The position numbers and the translations under genes were made by a program. Under the pieces are notes generated by a model. The model saw only the letters and a list, made by a program, of their open reading frames with translations. It made no database searches and was not told where the DNA came from. Positions 26,139 to 35,542 of a stretch of 39,844 bases of DNA are shown one piece after another; positions within the stretch are counted from its first letter, which is position 1, and each line of letters begins with the position of its first letter. This stretch comes from Myxococcales bacterium (lineage in GTDB: Bacteria; Myxococcota; B64-G9), in assembly GCA_012798435.1 (NCBI GenBank), contig JAAZNF010000065.1, positions 1-39,844 of the forward strand, written 5' to 3'.

Positions 26139-29100
26139 AAACCTTTGTCCTGCTTTCCTTGACCTGGTTTGGCCTGTGGCCCCTGGTCGCCCGCGCCCAG
26201 GCCGCCGACGACGGCGGCGAGGTGCGCCTGCCGCTCAAGATGTTCTCCGATCTCGCGGCCAAGGCCGGAGATCCCAAGAAGCCGGTGGTGGCCCCGGCCA
26301 CCTCGTACGCTCTGGCGCAGGCCGAGGTGGAGGTGACGCTCCCGGAGGCCAGCGGCTCTCCCGCGAAGGTCGACGTCACGCTCACCGTCCACGTGCTCAC
26401 CGACGAGTGGACCAGCGTGCCGTTGCTCCCCGTGGGGACGTCGCTCTCCCGGGCCTTGCTCGACGAGGCTCCCATCGCCCTGTCAGCGCTGCGGGGCGAT
26501 CTGGTGTGGTCCACCAACGCCCGCGGTACGCACGTGCTCAAGCTCTCTTACGCCGCGGCGGTGCGGGCCTCGCTCGGGGGGCAGTCGCTGGTCCTGCCCA
26601 TCCCGGCGGCCTCGGCCATTTCCTTTACGGCTCGCATCCCCGGGTCCGGTCTCGACGTGGCGGTGATCCCCAGCGCGGGGTTCGAGACCTCCGAAGAAGA
26701 CGGGCGTACGGTGGTGCGCGCCGCGGTGCCGACCGCCAGCGGCATCCAGGTCTCCTGGCGCGTGCCGGCGGAGCGCAAGGTGATCATCACCTCGGCCCGC
26801 TACGACGGCGCTCAGAAGGGCAAGGTGGTCGCCTGGCGGGCGCAGTTTACGCTCCGCTCGCAGAGCTTCGAGAGCGTGACCGTACCCATCCTGGGGCGCG
26901 GCGTGGCCGTGGCGGACGCGAGGCTCGACGGCAAACCCGCCGTCGTGCTGGAGGAAGGCGAATTCCTGGTGGTCCAGGTGCAAGGGGCCGGCCGGCACGA
27001 GGTGATGGTGGACTTCGAGACCCCCGTCTCCGAGGAAGGCGGGCCGCCGGGCACGCGCCTATGGTTGCCCCGGCCGCCGCAGTCCACCTTCACCCTGAGC
27101 CTGCCCGGCAAGAAGGAGGTCAGCGTGCAACCGGCGGCCGGGGTAGATCTGGCCGTGCGTGGGGACCGTACCGTGGCCACCGTGCACCTGCCGCCCAGCG
27201 ACGAGGCGGTGTTCTCCTGGCCCGGGGCGCTGCCCGAGGCGGTCAAGGAGAACCTGCGCGCCAACGCCGAGGTGTACCACTTCGTACGCGCCGAGGAGGG
27301 TGTGCTGCAGATCGAGGCCATCGTGGCCTACGAGGTCACCCGCGGCGCCACCAACCGCATCAGCGCCTTCCTGCCCGCCGGGGTGGTGGTGAACCGCGTC
27401 ACTGGCGACGGCGTGACCGAGTGGCGCGCCGAGAAGCACCCCCGCGGCCAGCAGCTCTCGGTGTTCCTGGATCGGGATCTGCGCGGCGGCTACCGCTTCC
27501 AGGTGTCCTACGAGATCCTGCTCGGTGGCGGCGAGAAGGCCCCGGCGCAGGCCATCCCGCTGCTTCAGCCCGCGGAGGTGCACCGGCAGCGGGGCATGGT
27601 GGCCCTGCTCTCCGGGACCGAGCTGGAGGTGCGGCCGCAGAACGAGTCGGCCATGAACAAGGTGGGCGAGAACCAGATCCCGGCCTGGGCCCGCGAGGGC
27701 ATCTCGCAGGCGGTGGCCCACACCTTCAAGTACGTGGAGCCCAGCGCCTCGCTCAGCGTGGTACTGGCGCCGCCGGAGAAGAAGCGCGGCAAGTTCGACG
27801 CGGTGGTCGATACCCTGTTCTCGGTGGGCGACGGCGTGCTCAAGGCCTCGGCCTCGGTCGAGATCGCCATCAAGACCGGCAAGCTCATGGACCTGGAGCT
27901 TTCGCTGCCGGAGAACATCAACCTGATCGGGGTCACCGCGCCGTCGCTGCGCGAGCACAAGGTGTCCGGCGAGGATGGCAAACCCCAGACGCTGGCGCTG
28001 CAGTTCACCCAGGAGATGGAGGGCACCCTGCGCATCGAGGTGGCCTACGAGCGCGGCATCGGGGCGGACGTGGAGAAGGTACTGGTGCCGGCCATCCACG
28101 TCCCCGGCGCCGACATGGAGCAGGGGCGGCTGGCGGTGGAGGCACTGTCGGCGGTCGAGGTGCAGGCGCTGGAGTCCGATCGGGACACAAGGCTGCTGCC
28201 CCTGGACGTCCAGGAGCTGCCGCGCCAGCTCACCCTGCGCACCACCAACCCGGTGCTCATGGCCTACAAGTATGTGCATGCCGAACCGCCATTCGCGTTG
28301 ACCCTGGAGGTGCGGCGGCACGCCGAGCTCAAGGTGCAGGTGGCCAGCATCGACCATGCCAGCTACCAGACGCTGTTCACCCGCCACGGGTTGTCGCTGA
28401 CGCGGGTGAGCTACCAGATCCGTAACCGGCGCAAGCAGTTCTTGGCGGTGCAGCTGCCGGAGGGGTCCGAGCTGTGGTCCGCGGAGCTCGCCGGGCAGCC
28501 GGTGAAGCCCGCCGCGGGCGCCAAGCCCTCCCAGATCCTGGTCCCGCTGGTGAACTCCGCCGTGCCCTTCGCGGTGGAGATCGTGTACCGCACCACTGTG
28601 CCGAAGCTCGGCTTCGCCGGCTGGCTGCGCGGTTCGCTGCCGGTCCCGGACGTGGTCGAGGCGCAGAGCAGCTGGGACGTGTTCTTGCCGGATGACCTCG
28701 AGTACGGCCAGGTGGACACCAACATGCGCGTGGTGGTGGAGGCCGAGCCGACCTCGGCACAGCCCGACATGAGCGCTGCGGCACGCGCGCTCGCCGGGGA
28801 GGACACGGGGGCGGGCGAGACGCCGGGCGGCGGCGGCGGTGTATTGCCGCTGCGCATGGACGTGCCCACCCACGGCATCCACTTCCGCTTCGAAAAGTTG
28901 TTTGCCAACCAGGGCGAGGAGGACAGCCGCTTCTCCATCCATTACTCTACCGGGGCGGCGCACGGGACCGGCGGGCTGCTCTTGTTTTTTGCCGTGCTAT
29001 GGCTCGGGCTGGCGGGGCTCGGCGCCGCCGGGCTCGTGCGCAAGCGCCTGAGCCGCGTACTGGCGGCGCTGCTCTCGCTGGGCGCGGTGGTGGTGGCGGT

Positions 29101-29236
29101 GGTCTCGGTGGCGGTGCTCAATGCCTCGGTGGCCTGGGGGGTGGCCGGGGCCATCGTGGCCGCCGTCCTCGCGGTGGCGCTCAAGATCCTCCCGCGCCTG
29201 CGTCGCTCCTCCCCGCCACCGGTGACCGCCGCCTGA
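26135..29236 (+). CDS. large envelope protein with three C-terminal membrane helices
   Basis: The 1033-residue product has a signal peptide (cleavage near ARAQA, residue 22) and about 900 residues of beta-rich periplasmic sequence with no cysteine clusters. After a Gly-rich stretch (about 888-895), it ends with three membrane helices (about 948-1020) and a short basic tail. Repeating patterns such as V.LP.G....V and LRIEV.YER suggest stacked beta-sandwich modules. I do not recognise a named family. GGAGGT precedes the ATG, which overlaps the anti-sigma fusion as ATGA. Co-translation suggests it is the periplasmic partner or effector of that regulator. That is inference. Confidence 0.75.
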   Translation: MKTFVLLSLTWFGLWPLVARAQAADDGGEVRLPLKMFSDLAAKAGDPKKPVVAPATSYALAQAEVEVTLPEASGSPAKVDVTLTVHVLTDEWTSVPLLPVGTSLSRALLDEAPIALSALRGDLVWSTNARGTHVLKLSYAAAVRASLGGQSLVLPIPAASAISFTARIPGSGLDVAVIPSAGFETSEEDGRTVVRAAVPTASGIQVSWRVPAERKVIITSARYDGAQKGKVVAWRAQFTLRSQSFESVTVPILGRGVAVADARLDGKPAVVLEEGEFLVVQVQGAGRHEVMVDFETPVSEEGGPPGTRLWLPRPPQSTFTLSLPGKKEVSVQPAAGVDLAVRGDRTVATVHLPPSDEAVFSWPGALPEAVKENLRANAEVYHFVRAEEGVLQIEAIVAYEVTRGATNRISAFLPAGVVVNRVTGDGVTEWRAEKHPRGQQLSVFLDRDLRGGYRFQVSYEILLGGGEKAPAQAIPLLQPAEVHRQRGMVALLSGTELEVRPQNESAMNKVGENQIPAWAREGISQAVAHTFKYVEPSASLSVVLAPPEKKRGKFDAVVDTLFSVGDGVLKASASVEIAIKTGKLMDLELSLPENINLIGVTAPSLREHKVSGEDGKPQTLALQFTQEMEGTLRIEVAYERGIGADVEKVLVPAIHVPGADMEQGRLAVEALSAVEVQALESDRDTRLLPLDVQELPRQLTLRTTNPVLMAYKYVHAEPPFALTLEVRRHAELKVQVASIDHASYQTLFTRHGLSLTRVSYQIRNRRKQFLAVQLPEGSELWSAELAGQPVKPAAGAKPSQILVPLVNSAVPFAVEIVYRTTVPKLGFAGWLRGSLPVPDVVEAQSSWDVFLPDDLEYGQVDTNMRVVVEAEPTSAQPDMSAAARALAGEDTGAGETPGGGGGVLPLRMDVPTHGIHFRFEKLFANQGEEDSRFSIHYSTGAAHGTGGLLLFFAVLWLGLAGLGAAGLVRKRLSRVLAALLSLGAVVVAVVSVAVLNASVAWGVAGAIVAAVLAVALKILPRLRRSSPPPVTAA

Positions 29237-29437
29237 AATCCTTTTCTCTACGGGCTGGCTCCCACGCTCCCGCATGACAAGGTCCAGATCGCACGCGTGC
29301 ATCGGATCCCGCTCCGCTCCCTCGACGGCGACGCCGCCAGACGCTCGGGCTCCTTGGGGTCACGCTGAATCTATGTGCGCTGGCCGAACAGGTTCGTCAT
29401 GGGCATGCCACGAACTCGTTCCAGGGATTGCGGGCTG

Positions 29438-31483
29438 CTATGGGGCCAGGAAGAATTGGATCAGATCGGTGCGCATGGCCACCGTTCCGGCGCCGCAGTT
29501 CTGCAGCAGCATGGTGTGGGCGCCCTGCGGCACGGAGGCGCAGGCGCCCGGGTCGTAGCTCTTGAGCCGGCTCGACGGCAGGGCCAGCGTCGCGCCCAGC
29601 AGGGTCGCGCCCTCGGGCGGGAAAACCGCGTCGCCGGTCACCGTCTGCAGCATCAGGCGCTTGGTCCCGGCCGCGATGTCCGCCGCCAGCGTCCCGGCGA
29701 AGTTGATGGGATCGGCGGGGTCCAGCACCCACTGCGCCGTCAACAGGAACTGGGCGAATTTGGCATCCTGAGCCAGATCCTGCGGCGCGCAGCGCGGTGG
29801 CGTGGCGCGGCAGCAGGCGGCGTCGATCACCTGCGCGGCGCACAGGACGGGAGACAGCTCGGCCAGCAGCACCGGCGAACCGCCCAGAAGCTGCGCCAGG
29901 CCGGCCGCCGGGGCGTTGAGCACCGCGCGCCGGACATCCGGGCTGAGCGCGGTGAACACGGCGCCGGTGACCGAGCCGAGCGAAACCCCGAGGAAGAAGA
30001 TGCGGTTGGGGTCGATCGCCAATCCCGCGCAGGTGTCCTCGGTACAGTTTTTAAGCACCCGCACCAGTTGCATCAGGTCCGCGACCGTCTGGCGCAGGTT
30101 GTCCCGGGTGGCGAACAGGTCGCTGCTCATGACCGGGTAGAGCTGATCCGCGTTCGTCTGGCCGTTCTTCACCAGCACTTGCCGGCCGCCGGCCAGCACG
30201 CCGTCCATGGCCACCAGCGCGAAGCCCGCCGCCCCCAGGTTGTTGGCCAACGACAGCATGGCCAACTTGTTGGCCGAGGTCGCCTGGGCGGGATCGGTGG
30301 GGGTGAGGGGGTGCTGGAAGATCACCACCGGGTACGGCGGTGTCCGTCCGGCCGGCAGGCTGACCAGCACGGGCACCGTCTGACCCTGGCTCCCCTGCGG
30401 CGGTGGAGGGCTCGTCATGGAGAACTCTCCGGGGACCCACTCGGGCTGCCCGCTCTTGGGCAGGTAGGGCAGCTCGATGGCGGCCGCCTGCTGGAAGCGG
30501 GGCGAGACGAAGTCCGCCGAGATGAAGCGCGCGATCCCCGGGCAGTTGGGCCCGGCGCCGATGGCGTCGCAGGAGAGGCCGAGCGCCCCGAGGAACTGCT
30601 GCGGCGGCAGCGGCGGCACCGGCAGCGACGCGGCGGGGATGGTGACCTGGCGGGTGTCGAACGCCTCGCCGAGCAGCCCCAGGCGATCGCGGATGTCCGT
30701 GAGCGCCGCCTGGGTCGACTGGGTGTTGAAGAGCCAACCGAGCAGGATGTCCTGGCGCGGGATGGCGAGCGCGTCGGCCGCGGCCAGGAGCGGCTTGTGC
30801 GTCTCCTGGAGCAAGCGCAGCGCGAGATCGGACTGCGCGGTGGTGCTACGCACCAGCGTCCAGGCGTACGAGGGGAGGACCTCGAAGCCCTCGCGGTCCC
30901 GGATGCCGCGCAGCAGGATCATGCCGTACAGCCGGTCCGGCGCGAGCGCTCGCGGCACCTCGGGCCGATCCTGGAGCACGGGGAGGAACACCACGGTCGG
31001 CACCGGCACCGGCGCGGCGTCGCAGCCCTGGATGTACTTGGACGTCTGGGTCTGCACGGCTCGAACGGCGATGGGGTGTTGCAGGTCCGGCGTGCGCGCC
31101 GGGTCCGAGTACGGCCCGAGATCGAGAAGCAGGACGCGGTCCGTCAGCGACTCCTCGTCCAGCGAGCTGGTGAAGTACGCCTGGATGAAGCCCTGCAAGA
31201 AGGTCCCGTACCCGTCGAGCCGCTCGACGCGGCGCAGGGTCTCCTCCGTCACCGAACCCGCCACCAGGCACTGCGATGGCCGGAGGCTGAGCGTGGGCGG
31301 CTGCGTGTCGTTGACCGCCAGGATGTTCGGCAGGGGGAGGAGCGAGCGCGCGGGTTGATCCGGGTCCGGGGCGAAGTACGCGGTGGTGGTGCCGAAGGTC
31401 TGTCCGCCGTCGCCCCCGCCCTGGCTTTCCAGACAGGCCGCGAACAACAGAAAGGATAGATTGACGAGCAAGAGCTTTCTCAT
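29438..31483 (-). CDS. surface-lipase-like lipoprotein (VolA/bacterial virulence-factor lipase type)
   Basis: The 681-residue product has a lipoprotein signal with lipobox FAAC (Cys17). The N-terminal half fits the lipase N-domain pattern (LLPLPNILAVNDTQP, LDGYGTFLQGF, a VLLLDLG strand). The C-terminal half has an alpha/beta-hydrolase core with PYPVVIFQHPLTP and the nucleophile elbow G-V-S-L-G, serine at residue 501. The relatives I have in mind are surface lysophospholipases such as VolA. The catalytic Asp and His are not certain, although a late GAHTM is a candidate for the His. It is the last gene of the kinase-porin operon, 11 bases after the porin, with GGAGG before the ATG at 31483. Confidence 0.68.
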   Translation of the reverse strand: MRKLLLVNLSFLLFAACLESQGGGDGGQTFGTTTAYFAPDPDQPARSLLPLPNILAVNDTQPPTLSLRPSQCLVAGSVTEETLRRVERLDGYGTFLQGFIQAYFTSSLDEESLTDRVLLLDLGPYSDPARTPDLQHPIAVRAVQTQTSKYIQGCDAAPVPVPTVVFLPVLQDRPEVPRALAPDRLYGMILLRGIRDREGFEVLPSYAWTLVRSTTAQSDLALRLLQETHKPLLAAADALAIPRQDILLGWLFNTQSTQAALTDIRDRLGLLGEAFDTRQVTIPAASLPVPPLPPQQFLGALGLSCDAIGAGPNCPGIARFISADFVSPRFQQAAAIELPYLPKSGQPEWVPGEFSMTSPPPPQGSQGQTVPVLVSLPAGRTPPYPVVIFQHPLTPTDPAQATSANKLAMLSLANNLGAAGFALVAMDGVLAGGRQVLVKNGQTNADQLYPVMSSDLFATRDNLRQTVADLMQLVRVLKNCTEDTCAGLAIDPNRIFFLGVSLGSVTGAVFTALSPDVRRAVLNAPAAGLAQLLGGSPVLLAELSPVLCAAQVIDAACCRATPPRCAPQDLAQDAKFAQFLLTAQWVLDPADPINFAGTLAADIAAGTKRLMLQTVTGDAVFPPEGATLLGATLALPSSRLKSYDPGACASVPQGAHTMLLQNCGAGTVAMRTDLIQFFLAP

Positions 31484-31494
31484 GGCGGCCTCCG

Positions 31495-33315
31495 CTACCA
31501 GTGGGCGTCCACCAGCACGTAGAGGTTGCGAATGGTCTGGTCCACCGCGGTTGTCGGTCCCAGGTACAACCCCTCCCAGTCGCGGCGGATCTCCAGAAAC
31601 CCCAGGCGGGCGAACAGGTTGCCCGGCACCAGCTCCTGGATGAGGTACACCTCCCAGGCCAGGCCCTTGGTGGAGAGCCGGTTCACCAATAGGTCCGAGG
31701 GCGACGACCAGGCCACGTGGTACTTGGAGCCGTAGTTCAGCTCGGCGCCCAGGCGGGTGTGGTAGGTTTCCCAGAAGGGAAGGGTCCAGCGCAGCCCGGT
31801 GTAGACGAGGTGCCCCAGGTTGGTGTGCCCCGCGCCCTCCTCGTAGGAAGCCAGCCCGATGGCCAGCCGAGAGGTGCCCTCGAAGACCATGCCGGTGGGG
31901 CCTTCGGTGGGATGGACGATGGGCAGGGACACCGGCACGTCGTACAGGATGCGCCCGTCGCTCGGCCGTAGCACCGTCATGTGGTAGGCGAGAAACACGT
32001 CGAGGCCGGAGCCGGCGATGTCGGTGAACTCCAGGAGCGAGGTGAACATGGCGTACTCGCCCAGGGTGTCGCTGGTGGAGCCGACGGGCGCGATGCTGGT
32101 GTTCAGCGAGGGGATGAACAGCGAGACGTTGCGCGGCGGGAAAGCCGGGATGTAGGCCGCGCCGAGCTGGACCAGGTTGTTGCCCAGGCCGGGGATCTCG
32201 AGCTCGAACATCCCCCCCAAAACGTGCATCTCGGCGAAGCCGCTCTCGTGCTCGAACAGCGTCAGGTGGTCGTTGAGCTGGAAGTCGGTGTGGGTGGTGA
32301 AGGGCATGTAGAACAGGCGCAGGCTGAAGTTGTTCAGGCCCTGGAGGAAGCTGTCCAGGTGCAGGGTGAGCATGACGGTCTCCATCTCCGCCTCGACCAT
32401 CTGCACCCCCCAGGTCGCCGAGCGCGCGGTGTCCTCCTTGAGCTCCGCCGGCGGCCCCTCGGCGGAGGCGATGCGCCCGGCGGAGAACACCAGCCAGTCG
32501 GTGATGGTCCAGTCGATGTAGGCCCGCTCGATGCGTAGGGTGGGATCGCGCGGGTAGCGCGTCGAGTGCATGTCCAGCGTGACCGACTGGGGCTTGAGCT
32601 CGTTCATGTACTTCAGCACCGAGAGCCGCCCGTAGAAACGCAGCCGCTCGGTGATGTCGAAGGAGAGCTTGAGGAACAGCCGCTCCACCCAGTTCGAGCC
32701 GTACCACTTGTCGACGTCGCGTCGCTGCTCGCGGTACACTGGCGTCACCCGCACCGAGCCCGTGGCGGGGTCGTAGATGGGCTGGCCGAACGGATCCAGC
32801 ACGAGCTCGAGGTGATCGGGCACGGATTCGATTGAGCGATCGAGCAAGTGGAAGTCGCTGAAGGTCACCCGGAACCCGCCGCTCCAGTCCAGCCGGTCTT
32901 TCTTCACCTGCTCGGCGAGCTTGTCCTGGTTGCCCAGGATCTGATCCAGCACGCCCTCCACGGAGTCCAGGCGCTTCGACAGCTCCTCGATGTCGCCGGA
33001 GAGCTTCTGGGCGTCCAGCGCCTGGAGTTTCTCCTCGAGCTCGCGCAGCGACTTCGCCACCGACTCGGGCGGCGTCCCGCTCAGGATCTGGCGTTTCTCT
33101 TGCTGGTACTTGCGCTGCAGGTAGTTGACTTCCTTCTCAGCAGCCTGCAGGCGCTTTTGCAGCCGCTCCAGGGTGCCCTCCACCGACCAGGTTTGCGGCT
33201 TGTCCCCCTCCGGTGGTGGGGTGGGCTGCTGGCTGAAGGCCGTCACGCTCGCGCCGAGGACGAGCGCAAGGCATGTAAACCCGATGCCGCCTTCGATTGC
33301 CCTTTCCCGCTTCAT
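31495..33315 (-). CDS. DUF3373-like outer-membrane porin with N-terminal coiled coil
   Basis: The 606-residue product has a signal peptide (cleavage near TAFSQQ, residue 29). A coiled coil follows at about 45-140 (TLERLQKRLQAAEKEVNYL; LEEKLQALDAQKL). A barrel follows with WSGGFRVTFSDF, LSFDITERLRFYGRLSVLK, IERAYIDWTI and GRIASAEGPPAELKED. These strands match the DUF3373 porin-like family as I know it. The chain ends with LYVLVDAHW, an aromatic last residue as expected for a barrel. I placed the ATG at 33315, after AAAGGA. A longer reading frame extends upstream but overlaps the kinase gene and lacks a signal peptide there. It lies 41 bases after the haem-kinase gene. Confidence 0.8.
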   Translation of the reverse strand: MKRERAIEGGIGFTCLALVLGASVTAFSQQPTPPPEGDKPQTWSVEGTLERLQKRLQAAEKEVNYLQRKYQQEKRQILSGTPPESVAKSLRELEEKLQALDAQKLSGDIEELSKRLDSVEGVLDQILGNQDKLAEQVKKDRLDWSGGFRVTFSDFHLLDRSIESVPDHLELVLDPFGQPIYDPATGSVRVTPVYREQRRDVDKWYGSNWVERLFLKLSFDITERLRFYGRLSVLKYMNELKPQSVTLDMHSTRYPRDPTLRIERAYIDWTITDWLVFSAGRIASAEGPPAELKEDTARSATWGVQMVEAEMETVMLTLHLDSFLQGLNNFSLRLFYMPFTTHTDFQLNDHLTLFEHESGFAEMHVLGGMFELEIPGLGNNLVQLGAAYIPAFPPRNVSLFIPSLNTSIAPVGSTSDTLGEYAMFTSLLEFTDIAGSGLDVFLAYHMTVLRPSDGRILYDVPVSLPIVHPTEGPTGMVFEGTSRLAIGLASYEEGAGHTNLGHLVYTGLRWTLPFWETYHTRLGAELNYGSKYHVAWSSPSDLLVNRLSTKGLAWEVYLIQELVPGNLFARLGFLEIRRDWEGLYLGPTTAVDQTIRNLYVLVDAHW

Positions 33316-33356
33316 ATACGTTCCTTTCCCAAAAGGTCGCACCAGAACGATGCGCG

Positions 33357-35507
33357 TCACCGCTCCCCGGCGATGCCGCTCTTCTGCTTCTTTTCGATGC
33401 GCTGCAAGATGACCTGCAGGGCGCGCTTGAGCTCGTCCGCTGAAAACAGCCGGTCCAGTTCGACCGAGCGGTTGTGTCGGCGTCTGTGAAAAAAGAACTC
33501 CCACTGGCTGCGGGTCTTCTTCTCGTACTGGAGGGCGGGTGCCCGGACGCCGTGACAGCTTCCGCAACCGCGGTTGAGGACCTGCTCTCCGTTCCACGAG
33601 CCATCACCGCTGAGGTACGAAGGCTTGGCGGTATTTTCGGGTGGCTTGGGTTGAGGAGGCGGCGGAGGGGTCACCGCGGCGACCACGGGGCCGGGCGTGG
33701 CGGGAGGCTCCGGCGGGGGAGTCGGCGCGGGCTTGGGGGGAGCTGGCGCCTCGGCCACGGGCGTGGTTGTGGGTGGCGGCGTTGGCGCCGGAGGTTGCGG
33801 CGTGGGGTGCGGCGCCGGAGCTGGCTCGGGCGCCGGCGGAGTCTTGGCCTCGCTGTGGCGAACCTGCGCCGGTGGGCGATGAGGCCGGCGGGGGTGGTCC
33901 CGCCCCGGCGGATCGACGACCGGTGACGCGGGCGGCTGCGCGCTGCCGGGCCCTGGCACAGGGGACGGCACGGGCGCCGGGAGCGCGACCAGGTTCGCCT
34001 CCAGGCGCAGCATGCCGGCCTCCTGGCCCGCGGCCTGGGCCGAAAAGGCCACGTACCCGTCTTTACGCACCTCGATGGTGTGCATGGAGTTGGGCACGAT
34101 TCGCGTCTCGAAACCATGCTCTCCCGCCAGGCCGGCCTCGGTCCCGTCGATCCACACTGTGGCCGGAGACGGTCGGGCGACGATGATCAAATTGGGAGAG
34201 GAGTTCGGCGGGGCGGTTGGAGGCGGCGCCGATGTTTCCGGGACGCTCCGGTCGAGGACGAACCACTTGACCGCGGCAAAAGCCCCGCCCGCCAGGACCA
34301 GCAAAAGAGGCGCCAACCACAGCCAGCGCCGGGGCTTCCTGGGACCCGTCGCCTCGGCTTGCCCGGCAGGCGTCTGGGAAGGGGTCGAGCCGATGGCGGT
34401 GGTCCCCGGCAGGCTCGGCAGGTTGACCTGGGGCAGCGTCATCTCCCCGGTCTTTCCTGGAACCGGCGGAGGCGCCGGCGGTCGCTCGGCCATCTGGCGC
34501 GCCTGGGCCAGCAAGGTCTTTTCGAACTCCCGCCGCTTTTGAATGCGCGCCTTGAAGGTCTCCTGGAACCAGCGGCGCGCGTCGGGGGCCGGGGCCAGGC
34601 CGCCGTTCTTTTCGGCGCAGGCGGCCAGGCGGGTTGCCAGTTCCTCGCAGGTCTGGATGCGCTGCTCCCGGTCGGGGTGGGTGGCCGCGGCCACGATGTC
34701 GTCGCACTCCTTGGGGAGATCGCGTTCGAGCTGCGACGGCGGGATGAGCTTCTCGCTGCTGATGCGGTGGATCACCTCGCCGATGGTGACGTCGGGTTTG
34801 AAGTCGAACGGCACGCGGAGCGTGAGCATCCGCCACAGCACCAGACCCATGGCGTAGACGTCGACGCGGTGATCGATCTCGGAGAACTTGAAGCAGTCGG
34901 GCGCCAGGTAGGAGAGCTTGCCCTTGATCACGCCGGGCGAGGTGAGGTCCATCTGCACCGCCGCGGTCTTGGCGATGCCAAAGTCGATCACCTTGAGGTA
35001 GCCGCTGGAGTCGAGCATCAGGTTGTGCGGCCCCACGTCGCGGTGGACCAGGTTGAGCGGTTGCCCCTCGGCGCTCTTGGCGGTGTGGGCGTAGTGCAGC
35101 GCCTCGCAGGCCTGGATCAACAGCCGGGCCAGCACGGAGAGCGGCATGCGGCGCCGGGCGCGGGCCAGGGCGCGCGCCACGTACTCGAGGTTCTCCCCGT
35201 CGAGGTACTCCATGACGATGGCCACGGCGTCGCCCATGCGGCACAGATCGAAGACCTTCACTACATGGGGGTGATTGAGCTGGGAGACGGTGCGCGCCTC
35301 GCGCACGAAGAGCTTCACCGAGTCGTCCGCCTGCGAGATCTTGCCGGCCTTGATGCGTTTCACCACCACCAGCTGCTCGAAGCCGGCCGCGCCGCGCTGG
35401 ATGCCCAGGAAGACGTCTGCCATGCCGCCGCTCCCCAGCCGGGCCAGCAGCAGGTAGCGGTCCTTGATGTCGGTCTGGATGCGCAGGCTGCTGTTGACGT
35501 CAACCAT
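33357..35507 (-). CDS. Ser/Thr protein kinase with PEGA domain and C-terminal haem c motif
   Basis: The 716-residue product has an N-terminal kinase domain with GSGGMA (25-30), K50, E70, HRDVGPHN (155-162) and DFG (175-177). The usual APE is APD (202-204). A membrane helix lies at about 394-416, a PEGA domain at about 440-512 (IIVARPSPATVWIDG), and a Pro/Ala-rich linker at about 525-625. A 70-residue tail then contains GCGSCHG, a CxxCH at 648-652 (bases 33566-33552), on the outer side of the membrane if the helix crosses once. No Met follows, while H674 and H678 are possible second ligands. A haem there would make this a redox or haem-sensing kinase. The haem is predicted, not shown. Confidence 0.9.
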   Translation of the reverse strand: MVDVNSSLRIQTDIKDRYLLLARLGSGGMADVFLGIQRGAAGFEQLVVVKRIKAGKISQADDSVKLFVREARTVSQLNHPHVVKVFDLCRMGDAVAIVMEYLDGENLEYVARALARARRRMPLSVLARLLIQACEALHYAHTAKSAEGQPLNLVHRDVGPHNLMLDSSGYLKVIDFGIAKTAAVQMDLTSPGVIKGKLSYLAPDCFKFSEIDHRVDVYAMGLVLWRMLTLRVPFDFKPDVTIGEVIHRISSEKLIPPSQLERDLPKECDDIVAAATHPDREQRIQTCEELATRLAACAEKNGGLAPAPDARRWFQETFKARIQKRREFEKTLLAQARQMAERPPAPPPVPGKTGEMTLPQVNLPSLPGTTAIGSTPSQTPAGQAEATGPRKPRRWLWLAPLLLVLAGGAFAAVKWFVLDRSVPETSAPPPTAPPNSSPNLIIVARPSPATVWIDGTEAGLAGEHGFETRIVPNSMHTIEVRKDGYVAFSAQAAGQEAGMLRLEANLVALPAPVPSPVPGPGSAQPPASPVVDPPGRDHPRRPHRPPAQVRHSEAKTPPAPEPAPAPHPTPQPPAPTPPPTTTPVAEAPAPPKPAPTPPPEPPATPGPVVAAVTPPPPPQPKPPENTAKPSYLSGDGSWNGEQVLNRGCGSCHGVRAPALQYEKKTRSQWEFFFHRRRHNRSVELDRLFSADELKRALQVILQRIEKKQKSGIAGER

Positions 35508-35542
35508 GCTCCCGGAACCTCGCTATCGAATCTTCTTCTGCA

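Noticed and set aside
29237-29437. Terminator or tRNA between the convergent genes
   Set aside because: I found no hairpin followed by a T-tract and no cloverleaf-like arms or CCA end. The 201 bases hold nothing I can support.
29375-31459. 694-codon plus-strand frame opposite the lipase-like gene
   Set aside because: The composition is Arg/Gly/Gln/His-rich and repetitive. The minus strand codes a lipoprotein with a hydrolase elbow.
33316-33597. N-terminal extension of the DUF3373-like gene
   Set aside because: The extension overlaps the kinase C-terminus in another frame and pushes the signal peptide inside the protein. The ATG at 33315 has AAAGGA and a proper signal sequence.
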